Positions 33,903 to 45,804 of a stretch of DNA of 64,000 nucleotides are shown in pieces. The stretch lies in NCBI GenBank assembly GCA_025769875.1, contig JAGFNK010000195.1, positions 25,028-89,027 on the forward strand, written 5' to 3'. The notes beneath the pieces are model-generated. The model saw only the letters and a list, made by a program, of their open reading frames with translations. It had not been told where the DNA came from and did not search any database. Numbering within the stretch: position 1 is the first letter of the stretch; each line of letters starts with the position of its first letter. The stretch is from Russula earlei. Its lineage: Eukaryota; Basidiomycota; Agaricomycetes; Russulales; Russulaceae. The position numbers and the translations under genes are program-made.

Positions 33903-34460
33903 TAAGCTCACCCGACCCGGTTACACACGGTAGGTTTTCCCATGGATTTTTTAAGTCCACGCCATCTGATGGTAGAACCAGGACCTCTGGGCTCACGCGT
34001 CAGCCAGACATTTTATTATGTCTTTGTAACAATCCGGCTCATGAAATTTTTGTTCCATCCACGCCTTCTACATCGCCCTTCTTGTATCCATCTGCCCTTT
34101 CCCTCCTCTGCGTCACCTAGGGACATCGTGCTGCTTGCTGTGGTATCTGTTTCGTTGCTTTGCATTGTGCCCTTCGACCTTTTGAACGACTGCTATGGTC
34201 CTGTAAGTTGTTTTTTTTTTGTCTGCCCCGGGGGTAGAGAGCCCTTTACTTTTGTGGTATTTGTTTCTCGTCTCAGCATTGGCCATCTGTGTTGTAATCG
34301 TCGTTTATTGCTTTTTGTACGTATACAAGGTATCGTCAATGAATCAAATCCACATAGATTTCTCCAAATGTAATGTATCTGGCTCGGCTATCGCCGACTT
34401 ATCGGATATCCGAGTATCCCTCTCCTCGCAACATCCCCACAACTACCACCATCACATCCC
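33903..34460. other. Intergenic, T-rich
   Basis: About 560 bp between the transcription factor remnant and the WD40 NLR gene. Pyrimidine-rich on the + strand, giving leucine/phenylalanine-rich frames that are compositional. It would hold the old 3' end of one gene and the promoter of the next. No clear TATA box. Confidence 0.4.
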
Positions 34461-36831
34461 ATGCCGACCACTAAACGTGCAGGAAAAAGGAGGGCAGAAA
34501 ATGTTCGCTCGACTGCCGTCGCCGGATTAATCGTCTCGCTCTCCGTCCTCAAGGAGACCGCAGATGCGATTCCTCCTCCAGCAGGACCTATCATAAAAGG
34601 TACCCTGGGTGGACTACTTCAAGTCGTTGACATCGTCCAGGTAATCTATGCCACTCCGAAAACCGAGAAATGATCTGATATATCGTCATACACCAGACCA
34701 CGGCCAACAACATCGACGACATCGACGAGCTGATCGGCCGCGTGAACACCCTTGAACAATCCGTTTTCAGGCCGCTCAAAGGCAAACAAGATATCCCGGA
34801 ATCTGTCGTCGATTTCGTCACAAGGTTTTCCAAGTAGTCATTCTTCTGCCTCGCTCTCAAATAGTGGCGAGCTGATCCTGATCCCGATTCAGGTCTCTTG
34901 AAACCATCACGGATGACCTGCAAACGATCGCGTCGCGTGGAAGGTTGACCCGAATTCTCCGTAGTAGAGAAGATGCGGCCTCCATCCAGGCCCAGATAAA
35001 AGCGATCACGGGCCTCATCGAAGACTTTCTTGCAAGTTTTTTCCCCTTCTTCGTCATACGGCTCGATCAGTTCTGATATCTTCGCGAGTCTAGGCTGAAG
35101 GGGTCGTGAGCCTCCAAATACAAGGCATTGTGCGTTTTCCGAGATGCCAGATGTATCTCGTTCATCTGTATTTCTCAGGAAATGCGGCGTGAGGTTCGGG
35201 AGGGGAATCAGGACATTCGGCGCGAGGTTCGGGAGGGGAATCAGGAAATTCAGCGCGTGGTTCGAGAGGAGGTGGTAAGTTTATCTCATTTTGCCCAATT
35301 CGATATTTTTGAGTCATAGGTCACCCAGCAGACATTCTATGATGTCCGAGGTGAGAAAACTGTGACGGCACACTGAAATCTATTCACCCTTGGTTTTAGT
35401 TCACGATGATCTACCCAACTTTCCTCGAGCTCGCAAGGCACGCTTTAATTGTCTCGATGAGAGAAAGAGGCATGCGTGTTTCAAACACACACGCGAGGAT
35501 CTGTTGGCCACCGTCTATCAATGGATCAATGACTCGACCGAGACATAGAAATCTTCTTGTTGCAAGAGCTCACTCATGTTGGGTCCCGCGACCGTGGCCT
35601 CCGAGGACGTGATTGGTTTACTCCGGGCGATGTGCGCACACTCGTCCAACTGTCAGGTGGATTATTTATCTCTGCTGCCACCGCAATTCGATTTATCGAA
35701 GATCCTAATATCCTAAACCCGTGGGGACAGCTCCGTGACCTGGTCTCTGCCACACAAATCCCTGGGCAGTCGAATCAGTCTCCTTATCACCATCTAGACC
35801 AGCTGTACCTCACTGTCTTGTATAATGCATTTCCGCCATCATCATCCCATCCAGACACACTGGGTCGCCTGCGAAGGGTTCTTGGTTGTGTTGTTGTACT
35901 CTGTAACCCTCTCTCTGAACATTCGATATCATCATTGCTCTGCGACGATCCAAGCAAAGATGTTCCGATAGAAAGCATTCTCCAGCGATTGCAATCAATC
36001 GTCATCATTCCTTCGGACCCTGGGGCTGTCCAAGCGATGCATGCATCCTTCCCAGATTTTATCGTTGATCCGAACCACTGCAAAGAGCCAGAATATCACA
36101 TTGATACTTCACTGCACCACGGCTATCTCGCCATCGATTGTCTGAAGAAACTAAACAGGCTTCACCGGGATATGTGCCAGATCGGAGACTATTCAAAGTT
36201 GAACAACGAAATTGGAGGTATGTCAAACAGAATTGAGGACAACATTCCGCTCGCGGTCCAATACGCCTGCCGTCATTGGGCAGATCATTTGGCAAATTCG
36301 CCGTCGCCGCCATCGGACGAGCTGTTTGATGTCTTGAAAACATTCTGTTTCGATCACAGTTTGTACTGGGTTGAGGCTCTGAGTCTGATGGACTCGCTAG
36401 ATGTGGCTATTCCGGCACTGCAACTTGCTCGACAAAGAATATCAGTGAGTTGTCTTGATTTTGGTATGGACCGTTCATCACATCATTATAGACGTTGGCC
36501 GACTTCAGGCCACCAGTTGGCATCATTGACATGCTGTATGATCTAGAACGTTTTACACTTGAGTTCTTTGATCCTATCAGCGTTGCGGCCCTGCATGTCT
36601 ACCACTCTGCCCTTCCATTCGCCCCACTGGGCTCCAAAATCCGTGCACACTTCTGCGGAGACTTGGAAGATTCTGTTACGGTCTTGAATGGTATTGAACA
36701 ATCATGGAATGCGGAGCTGAGAACAATGGAGGGTCACAAAGATTCGGTCTTCGCCATCGCGTTTTCGCGAGACGGCACCCGGATTGTCTCTGGGTCAAAG
36801 GATCGCACAGTCCGGATCTGGGACACGAGTA
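34461..36831 (+). pseudogene. WD40-type NLR gene, 5' part, NACHT core deleted
   Basis: Start MPTTKRAGKRRAENVRSTAV, typical of agaricomycete NLRs. Exons include 34461-34640, 34697-34833 and 34893 onward, with introns of 56-59 nt. A predicted coiled coil contains three near-identical 33-bp units (REVREGNQ, 35180-35275). After FPRARKARFNCLDERKRHAC and ATVYQWINDST (about 35528) the frame shifts and resumes with IEIFLLQEL, a part that in relatives lies after the nucleotide-binding core. Walker A and B are therefore absent: about 200 residues appear deleted, out of frame. From 35557 the C-terminal NACHT-associated region is intact (SGGLFISAATAIRFIEDP, ALPFAPLGSKIR) with an intron at 36446-36492, and one WD40 unit starts at 36728. 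The gene is cut at 36831 by a Plavaka element and resumes at 44412. Confidence 0.87.
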
Positions 36832-37018
36832 GTCATCAGGGAATCCTACATTTCTGAAATATCAGTAAAATATGAGTATTCTCCATATTGTTACATATTC
36901 CGAGATACTGTATATATATTCTGATATTGTTCCATATTCCGAGATATGTATAGATATTCTGATATTGAAGGGTATTTTGGAGAGTAGCTGCCTCCAACAC
37001 TGATTGAGAAATATGATC

Positions 37019-40000
37019 TTAATGAACAGTCAAATAGCTATGCTGATCGAGGAAAGGGTTAACAAAAAAATATGTGCTTGTGTCTAAAACAGTCGCACTT
37101 GTCCATTCATGAGGAATAACAGCACCGCACTTGGGAATGAGGTGAACGCTTCGACGAATATCAGAAACGGGTATGATACTCGCAATACGTTCCCCACCAG
37201 ATAGACTTCGAGATATCTTGTACATGTGATGTAGGGATGTGCCCGGCCCGGCCTCAGGCCGTGAGCCGGGCCAAGCCAGGCCGAAATAGGCCGGGCCGAG
37301 CCGGGCCAAAGTGACGGCTTCGTGACGGCTTTGGCCCGGCCTGTGATTTGAAAAGCCAAAGCCGGGCCGTCAAGCCCCGGCTTTGATCATTTGGGGTAAT
37401 CATCAAACTTTAATTTATCAACTTTGCATGGACATGGACACACCATTGTTCCCTGTCGTTTTTGTCGTATCTGTGCTTCCCTCTCAACCTTCCTTTTTGC
37501 TTGAGCCAAGTACATGTACAATGTAAGCCTTGGTGGCCTATATGTCAATATGCAATGCTCAGTCGCGTTGGTTGCTTGTAATCCCTTTCCTCAGTCTTAG
37601 ATTGCTTCATCCCGCAGCGTACCATGTTGTACACTGGACTTCACTCATTCCACATGTATAATCCATGCTCTTACCATGCCTCATCATGCTCTCCAGAACA
37701 TAATGACTCCATAATATATTTGATATTTAAATACAAAAGTGCTATTCTAAAGTCCTCCTACTGCGAATCCGCGAGCGCGAGGCGATACAGCGATGATGTC
37801 AGGGGCGAGACGTTATGGGCAGCGAGCCCTTGAATAGTGCAGCAATGACGATGGGCGAGGCGCTGTGGGCAGCGAGCCCTTGGGTAAGGCGATGGTGATG
37901 ATGACGAACGCGTCATACGGGTGTGTGTGCAGATGTGTGGCGGACGCGAGGAAGATGCTTGAGGGACGGTCTTGGGAGGGCGCGATGTGCAGCCGGACAG
38001 CGATGGTGTCGTGCCGTAGGTCAACGTGTGGGGAGGAGCCGTGCTCCGACTTGAAGACCGAAGGGATGAAGGCGTTGAGCGGCAAGGCGAGTGACGTTGA
38101 TGGCGATTGAATTGAGCCGTTGTCATAGTCTGCTGACATGGAGTGGGCAACGCGGTGGGGATGACGTCGAGAGTGGGAACGCGAGGAAAGGAGGGTGAGG
38201 TGAAAGGAATGACGATAGTTGGAAGGAGGGATGTGAGTGGGATGAAAGATGAAGGGAAAGTGAACGCGCAGGGGTGGTCTAAGTCATGTGGCCAGCGGGC
38301 TCACATACAGAAAATCTTACGTACAAAAGCCATGGCCTAGGCCAGGCCAAGCTGGAGCCAAGCCGGGTTTGACGGCTTTGGCCCGGCCTGGGGTTTTAGA
38401 AAGCCAAAGCCGCCTCGGGCCGAGCCAAAGCCGGGGCTTTCAGGCCAAGCCGGGCCGGAAAAACCCTAATGTGATGATTGGGCTCGGGTGCATTCTTGAA
38501 TGGAGTGAACCACTCGACATATGCCAAGTGTTTGGGTGGGTGGAATGTACTTGTAAAAAGTGAAGAGACTGCACGGTCTGATAATGTAAAGACAATGTGA
38601 ACTTGAGCAACGCAATAGCCTATAAAATATCAAAGTTAGTATCTGAATACTGAAATAGGTTGGCATATTGCACCGGAAACACCAGCATGTCCACCATCAC
38701 CGTCTTTGACTAACACAGTATCAAATCTAGCTGGAACACCCTTGCCGCGATTGTCTGAATGACTGGGCTTGATATGGACAGAGTCCAGGAGATCAGATGT
38801 CTCCTCATGACCTTGTGCATCAGTATTCCAGAACTTGATGTTGTGATAAACAGGGATGGTGTTGAAAGGTAGGTCAATGTCTTGTGCAATGCGTTCAACT
38901 TGTACAGCAGTCGTCAATGAAGGGTTATTCATATGGGCCACATAGCATGCCAGTGCGGGTTTGAAGAATGTAGCGCCATATTTGGACATAATTGAAGTGA
39001 GAGGCACAGCTTGGACACTGGGATGTATAGTCATCTGTATGTGAGGGCGATGTGCAAATTGGGGCGCATGCCAGCTAGTGTCAGCAGGAGGAGGTTTGCC
39101 AGCAATCTGCCATTGGATAAATCTGTTGTGGAAAAAGATCTTTTCTCTGCGCTCAAGCCATATTGTCATCTGCGAAAACTTGTCTTTATGGTTGGTTGAC
39201 CGGTATGCATCTTTGGCTAGATCAATGTGGAGACGCTCTGTGTATTCTGTGTTGTAGTTATCTGTTGTCCCAAAGGCCTCAATTGCAAGCTTGTAATGTT
39301 TTGCTTTATGAAGTTTAGGAAAATTGTAGTCAGAGCGAATACCAAGATCAATGAAAATGCTTTTGTTGTCATGGAATGTCTGGAGAGATTCATCAAGAAT
39401 GGAAATTGTCTCAGTAGAATGAATCGGGTATTGGGATATGTAAAGGAAGTCAAGGAGAGCGTGCACAGCACAAATGAGGCGTCCAGGGGCAAGGTTGTTG
39501 GGTAGAGGAATGTCAATAATGATACCTAGGATAAAACGGCACATCTGGTCATGTTCACGGCCTGTGACACGTGAAAGAGTACTAATTCCTTTGAAAAAGA
39601 GGTGGATATTGTGGTTTGGTGGTAGACGACGGCACCGAGCATCAATTTCCGCAGCACCATATGCCTGGATAATCCAGGAGACCATGTGCTTGATAACACC
39701 CTGATAGAGCTCGTGCAGGATATCAGGCGTAATTGCACGATAAACATTGGCATAGGGGAGGTCTTCCCAGAATGGGCAATAGACAGGCTTGATACCTGCA
39801 TCACGACAGTTTCAAGCAAATACCGTTGAACCCTGGCTGACTGATGCAAGTGCATCAAGAATGTTGTCTAGGTTTCGGAGGGGATGTTGAGTGTTACAAT
39901 CCTCGCCAAGTTCGTCGTGAGGAGCTTCACAAGTTGGACATTCACCATTCTTGACTAGAGTCACCAAGAGCTGCTCAGGATAATCACCAACATAATTTGC

Positions 40001-41494
40001 GAAAATTGGATGACATCTGCGAACAATGCCATCTCCACTTGCCATATATATCCCACTAACACCAGCCTCTTTCAAGGGCCTGACAATGCGTGACAAGCAG
40101 GCATGGAAAAGATTTGCCGCCGCATGACGATGAGATGCATTGTTGGTGATTTGTTGAAGTCGAGTGGTAGGAAGATAGCCAAGGAGGATTTGGCCATGAC
40201 GCGAAGGCTTACGATGGATTTCTTTAGGAAGTGTTCCAATAGTCATATAGATAGGATATGCAGTCTTATTTCCAAATAATGTAACAAGTGTCTTATCGGA
40301 TGACAAGATGATTGGGATGACAGTTGCTCCAGGCGTTTTTTGTTCGACAATTTTCTTTTTGACTGATCAGTAATTGATAGGTGAAAAAAAAACTGAATCA
40401 GCATACCCGCATCTCCCACCACCATTTTCTTGTATGCATATCATGATATAATCTAACGCCCATGTCTGGATCGGCATAGTGTTGCTCTGGTGTGAACACA
40501 AGGATGCCTGTGAATTGTGGATCACCTTAGAGCACCTTTATACAGGCAATGATATCACGGAAGTATACGTCATATGCTTCACCAGCAATAACGATCTCCT
40601 TCTGCTGGAAGCGAGGGCGCGAAGGAAGCTGCTTATCAATGATCTTGTTCAGTTCTGTCACATTCTTATATGAAAGGCCAAGAAGATCCAGAAGCTATCG
40701 TAGTCAGTATCGTGACCTTCCCCAGATCAAATGGAAAACTTACTCCTTCGAGCTTGAGGAGTTCTGTGAGAGCCATAGATCCAGGACCACAAAGCTTTGC
40801 CCATCGTGCCATTTCCCAATCTAGCTTAGATGCGAATGGCGCCCAGATATTAGCTTCACCATCTACAAATTGATCCTTGTATCCTGCATAGCCAGGCATT
40901 TTGGAGGCGGTAGGGATAGGTGCACCTGTAGTAACAATGAGTAAGTGACTACCGAGTCATTGATGTACATACCTGCTGTACTTTGGGGGAACACATTGCA
41001 AAATGTGAGGACAGTTGGCTTCATTAGGAAGCGAGCCTCCACAGTCCATCGCTCTTCAACAGATGGGATATCCTCATTGTTATTGAAAACCTCACCCTCA
41101 GGCGATGGGGAACGAGATGGATCAGGTGTGGCTGGTTCCTCCCATCCCTGCTCCTGGTTGAAACCATCACAATTATCAGAATCGGAATCTGGTGGTAAAA
41201 CACCATCGTCCATGGCCAATGTTTCAAGTCTTCTTCAGCATAATTGTCACCAAAGAAATCACCAACAAAGAGATGAGCTGGCACGTCAGGGCCCTCCTCA
41301 CCCCAAGTATGAGGGTACTCAATGCCAAGAAACTGCTCGTCGTCAATATCCAAATCTGAATTGCTGAGTTTGGGAAGATAGTCAAGCACTTGAAGAAAAA
41401 GTGCATGACAAGGCGGATTCCTCGTGTGTCGAAGGTGTATGGAATGGGCAAGGTTGGATCTGAAATAACTGTTGCAGCCTGTGCATTTGACCAT
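37019..41494 (-). pseudogene. Plavaka transposase, decayed and interrupted
   Basis: The start at 41494 opens with a zinc-finger-like segment (CTGCNSYFRSNLAHSIHLRH). Family landmarks follow: WAPFASKLDWEMARWAKL (about 40830), EIVIAGEAYDVYFRDII, YHDMHTRKWWWEM, SSDKTLVTLFGNKTAYPIY (40303), ASGDGIVRRCHPIFANYVGD (40040), HELYQGVIKHMVSW (39690), CRRLPPNHNIHLFFKGISTL (39630), and GTTDNYNTEYTERLHIDLAK (39270). The C-terminus continues across an intron near 38640 to [11 protein letters not shown] and, beyond the nested hAT, YKISRSLSGGERIASIIPV to the stop at 37019-37021. Damage: a frameshift near 41225, TAA at 40527-40529, TGA at 39812-39814, and the 1,235-bp hAT insertion. In intact relatives this is a cut-and-paste DDE-type enzyme. 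Introns of about 45-55 nt remain recognisable. Confidence 0.92.
37234..38468 (+). mobile_element. Non-autonomous hAT element in transposase gene
   Basis: A 1,235-bp element starting TAGGGATGTGCCCGGCC and ending GGCCGGAAAAACCCTA, with GGGCCGGGCC/AAAGCCGGGC subterminal repeats at both ends. It is flanked by perfect 8-bp duplications ATGTGATG (37226-37233 and 38469-38476), the hAT hallmark. It sits in the Plavaka transposase; removing it with one duplication restores the reading CATCACATG (HHM). The internal DNA (37580-38300) has no transposase, only low-complexity frames and a short tandem repeat of GGGCAGCGAGCCCTTG. The left 330 bp are shared with 4469-4800. Movement would need a hAT transposase from elsewhere. 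Confidence 0.93.
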
Positions 41495-41577
41495 GGTTGC
41501 TGCATCTGCACAAATTGGAGAGCGACTGGCTGAATCTGCAGATATTGAACTATACAGTACCACGATCAGCCACTGCC

Positions 41578-44201
41578 ATGTCAACAGGGGGAACGTCTTC
41601 ACTTACTAAGTTTCACCATGTCCAAAGAAAAATTACATCCGTCATTGACTATTCAGATGATGACTTCACATCACAGTCCCCAATCAGAGCCAAGCCTCCT
41701 TTACAAGCAGAGTGTGAGTTTTCACAGACCTCAACTTTTGTTTTTCGATGGTTTACCACTGTGCAAATTCCTTGTTCCTCCTATAGCTGCCCTTACATGG
41801 GTGGCAAAAATGAAGCTCCTTGACAACCCAAGTACACCTTTATCCATCCTGCAGGTCCAGTCTAATAGCCACACCTGATTCTAGCATGGAATAAGAAGAA
41901 GTCAAGGGTTGTCACCCAAGCTAAGAACAGTCCAGCTCCCAAGAAAAGGATGCAAGGTGCATTGATTCAAGTCAGACCCAGATACAAGTTAATCCCCCTT
42001 GGTGCAGCAGTAGCAAAAAAGGACGTCGCTCCTCACGGTTCGTGATAAAGCACTTAGTCATGAATAAGTACCAAGAAGGAATGTTGGCCTAGGTAAACCT
42101 CCGAGTCAACGCTACCTGGCTGCATCGATGGTCAACTTGGAAGATGAAGAGGCTCTGAGCCTGAGTCAGATGTCAAAACAAGTGCTGGTTGCACGTCGCC
42201 ATGCTGTCACTTCAGGCAAGCCTGCCCGAGTCTCTGCACACACAGCCTTCAACCATTTTGATGATGAGCTAGATACAGCAGGTGACATGGATGCCCTCAA
42301 CGATTATGATCTTGAAGAGCTTGGCAAAATTGAACGTGAACGTGAAGCAGACACATATGAGTCGGACGATGCCGCACTCAATAATCTTGATGACGTTGAA
42401 CTTGCTGCACTGTTAGAGGCTGAGGTGCGTTCTGTGATTGATTTCTCCATCAAGTTGATTATCTGATCAGGTTTTTGGCATTCACCAATGTTAGTGAGGA
42501 AGTTGGGCTGAGGATGGAGGACCCTATTCTCAATCAGTTAGCCACACATCTGGAAGTTCTCTTGGAGTTATTGCAGATGATATTGAAGATGACTTTGGGA
42601 ACGACAAGTTGAATGGTAGTTTGGATGGAATGATGGACAAACACTTGGAGCTTGAGGAGGCACTCAGGCTGCATAAATACAGGGCATGTTTTCTGCCTGC
42701 GTATTTCGCTGGGGACTAATGTTTCATGAAAGGAGCTCAAGGCCACAAGACTGGTGGCGGAATCATCTGCTAAGGCTTTGCTGTTGAAGGTGTGTACTTA
42801 TCCAACACTTCTCCAAGACTACAAACCACTGAGTTTTATACTCATCACTCCACGCTTAATTTGAAGCCTATTGCAACAAAGAAATCTACTGTCAGTGGGG
42901 TGCAACAAAGGAACCATGAAACCGAGGTACATTTATTTTTCTCAACTGGCCCAATCTAACGTACCTGTGCCAGTGCCCTGGATGGATTGACTCGGATGTC
43001 ATTCCCAAGCAAGCGAAGAGCAACATCGGGATCAATGCAACATGTCACGGTAATTCACGGATCATGGCACAACCTCCTGGTGGATACGCAGCTTGGACAA
43101 ACTTAAACTACGATGCCCAGGACACTTCAAGATCAAACTTGCTTCTTAACTCCCAGGATGACTGTGTTAAGAAGGTCATCCAACATTCATTCATTTTCCT
43201 GTGGGCATCCTTCACTTGGATAGATGCATACCCAGACTCGATGGCCATCGTCGAATATTTGCGAAAGGCTTTGCTCAAAGCTGCCATGCATCTCAAAGTC
43301 AACGAGATGGTGGACCGTCTATCTAATGATGCTGAATATGGTATGGCGCTCTCAGGACTAGTACGCCATTCTCTCATTCTCCAGTCTCATAACTCATACT
43401 GACTCATCCAATACTTTGTCTTTCAGCTCAGTGCTCGCATCAGTGCCTGGCGCGTCCAGCCGAAGAAAAATGCAGTGTCGGCAGTTGCCACGAATTACAG
43501 GATCTCTCGCAACTATGTGAACTGCACTTCTGCCTGGCTTAAAGAGTTAGCATACATTTACTGTGGTGATGTTGCCGATGATTCGAAGGTGTGTCACCTG
43601 ACTTCATCATTACTTGTTAACGACTGACATGTTATCTACTAGAAGCAAAAGCACTCTTTGGATCCTGCACGGCCGTATGAGAATCCCCTCATTCTTGCCG
43701 TGCTGGAACAGTGCTTCTTCACTGGGCCAGCATCTATTGGCGCTCGACTCCCAAGCAAGTTCAAGTCTTCCCGGAGTGACAGGCCCGATGAGAAGGAAAT
43801 ACCTATTCCGATGCTTGCTCTTGTTGCAACCGGTGTAAGTGCCACATCACGCTTGATCTATTATGTGGCCTACTGACAATCCCTGTATAACTGGACCAGG
43901 TGTATGCCGCCATGAAGGAGTGGGAATGCGGCCCGCATATCAAAGCCGATTTCGGCAGCAACATCTTTGAGAACACATACAGGTGGCATGTCGACTTTTT
44001 ACGGAAGATCTTGAAGGATGGACCAAACAAATACCATGCCATGATGCATCGGATCTACGTCGAAACAAAGTCTGTTCAATTTCCTTGCTCCCGTCAATTT
44101 TTGCCTTACAACAACTTTTTAGTGGTAGAAATGTCCAAACGGAGGAAACACAGACTCAGTTCTCAGCCTTCTTTGACATGTCAAAGATGGCAGATGACTA
44201 G
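41578..44201 (+). CDS. DUF6532-type accessory protein of Plavaka element
   Basis: A multi-exon gene divergent from the transposase; the two presumed starts are only about 80 bp apart. The start at 41578 (MSTGGTSSLTKF) is provisional. Coding pieces in order: SVIDYSDDDF (41637), KKKSRVVTQAKN (41885, basic), LEDEEALSLSQMSKQVL (42134), an acidic coiled segment to about 42423, an intron to 42471, IEDDFGNDKLNGSLDG (42580), WIDAYPDSMAIVEYL (43221), YENPLILAVLEQCFFTG (43677), KEIPIPMLALVATG (43795), then an intron to VYAAMKEWECG (43902), YRWHVDFLRKILKDGPNKYH, and after an intron at about 44069-44128 a last exon ending FFDMSKMADD at 44201. The last 150 residues fit DUF6532, a domain of unknown function frequent in basidiomycetes. 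No stop was found in the C-terminal exons; the N-terminal exon joins are uncertain. Confidence 0.65.
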
Positions 44202-44411
44202 CCCTGGTGTCCTACGGTCTCAACTACTGCGATGTATTGTAGGGACAATTTGCCGATAATGTTGATATTTGACAATAAATATACCTACCCATATGACGAC
44301 ACTTTGAATGCAGATAATTACCAATAATCGAGGTATTCGCCTATATACCGGCATATACTGATATTTAGAGATATTTGGAGATATTTCACAGATGTAGTTT
44401 TCCCTGATGAC

Positions 44412-45297
44412 TACTGGCGCCACCGTCAAGATCCTCGAGGGCCACAAAGATTCGGTCTTCGCCGTCGCATTTTCGCGAGACAGCACCCGGATTGTCTCTG
44501 GGTCAGACGATCGCACAGTCCAGATCTGGGATACGAGTACTGGCGCCACCGTCAAGACCCTCGAGGGCCACAAAGATTCGGTCTTCGCCGTCGCGTTTTC
44601 TCTAGACGGCACCCGGATTGTCTCTGGGTCAAAGGATCGCACAGTCTGGATCTGGGACACGAGTACTGGCACCACCGTCAAGACCCTCGAGGGCCACAAA
44701 GATTGGGTCACAGCCGTCGCGTTTTCGCCAGACGGCACCCGGATTGTCTCTGGGTCAGACGATCGCACAGTCTGGATCTGGGACACGAGTATTGGCGCCA
44801 CCGTCAAGACCCACGAGGGCCACAAAGGTTCGGTCTTCGCCGTCGCGTTTTCTCTAGACGGCACCCGGATTGTCTCTGGGTCTTCGGATGGCACAGTCCG
44901 GATCTGGGACACGAGTACTGGCGCCACCATCAAGACCCTCGAGGGCCACAAATATTCGGTCTTCGCCGTCGCGTTTTCGCCAGACGGCACCCGGATTGCC
45001 TCTCGGGATTGGGATCGCATAGTCCGGATCTGGGACACGAGAACTGGTGCCGCCATCCAGACTCTCGAGAGCGACTGGACATCCTCAGTCCGTGGCATTA
45101 CAATGCATGGTTTGTATTGCAGTAGGGATGGGTGGGTCTTCAAAACTGATGGCATTCATACCACGAGACTCTGTTGGGTCCCCGTGTCTTGCAGGCCAGA
45201 ACATCAAGATTCATACAAGTCTAGTCTAGTACTATTTTTACGAGGTGGCACCGTTATCCTGCACTTCCCACCCAGTCAGTTATCGCAGCTGTCTTAA
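44412..45297 (+). pseudogene. WD40-type NLR gene, 3' part
   Basis: This continues the gene cut at 36831. After the duplicated TA the frame runs on as TGATVKILEGHKDSVFAVAF. Five full 42-residue WD40 units (each GHK-D/G/Y-S/W-V...IWDT) are followed by a diverged unit (TLESDWTSSVRGITM) and a C-terminal tail with RLCWVPVSCRP, usual for WD40 NLRs, ending at TAA 45295-45297. The units are nearly identical at DNA level except for a few codons. Together with the unit at 36728 the propeller had about seven blades. Without its upstream part this half cannot be expressed as an NLR. Confidence 0.88.
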
Positions 45298-45804
45298 GTG
45301 GCCAAGATGACATCCGAATTGGCTTCTGGCGCTGCACCTTTATTTAATTCATCTTACGTGCCAGTTCTACTTACAACGCATATAATTACATTTCTTGTGA
45401 AAGAGAGGACAATTGTTGCAAGTGTAATTGTCTGCCTTCCAGATTAAGCTTACCAGTGTAACTGTATAAGTCGGCACTGTAACGTGCCGGTGCTGCCAAG
45501 AGGAAAGGTTTGTTTGTTCAAGGGGAACGAGTAGACTCGGTACAGATGTGAAGAGGTAAAACACAGGCGAGAAAGGGGCTGTTGAGAGGTCCAGAGTTAT
45601 TGCGCAGAAGTAAGACACGAACCTTTGAATATGATGGCCTTGCTCGTGGCCCAGACGTTCCCAAAGGCACAAGAGATCTGATCCGAGATATATCCAACCT
45701 TGCCTGTCCGTGAGAACATAGATCCTGGTCGGTTCCGAAAAATCCTCAGTAGGGTCCGTTCGGAAATCTTCGAAGAGAAGGAACTCGATGACGGTCATAG
45801 GATC
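45298..45804 (-). other. Possible remnant, no confident gene
   Basis: A minus-strand frame (45367-45798) reads FLLFEDFRTDPTEDFSEPTR and LLCLWERLGHEQGHHIQRF, which look coding, followed by a possible donor GTGTCTT. It may belong with the remnant at 45805-46198. No family is recognised. Confidence 0.3.

Larger units (their letters stand above)
36832..44411. mobile_element. Plavaka DNA transposon inserted in WD40 array
   Basis: A 7,580-bp element with inverted ends GTCATCAGGGAA(TC)CTACAT and, at the right, the same with AA in place of TC, continuing TGAAATATC on both sides. The host dinucleotide TA is duplicated (36830-36831 and 44412-44413). Removing element and one TA gives ACGAGTACTGGCGCC, exactly the sequence of the other WD40 units. 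Both subterminal regions are AT-rich with repeated GATATT words. It carries a Plavaka transposase on the minus strand and a DUF6532-type gene on the plus strand. A hAT element at 37234-38468 is nested inside. Plavaka elements are known mainly from basidiomycetes and are usually placed near the CACTA group. The transposase has stops, so this copy is not autonomous. Confidence 0.92.

Noticed and set aside
44220..45155. A 311-codon minus-strand frame with repeats (VPSGENATAKTE-like) opposite the WD40 units
   Set aside because: Its repeats are the antisense of the WD40 units, so it is a shadow of the real coding strand.
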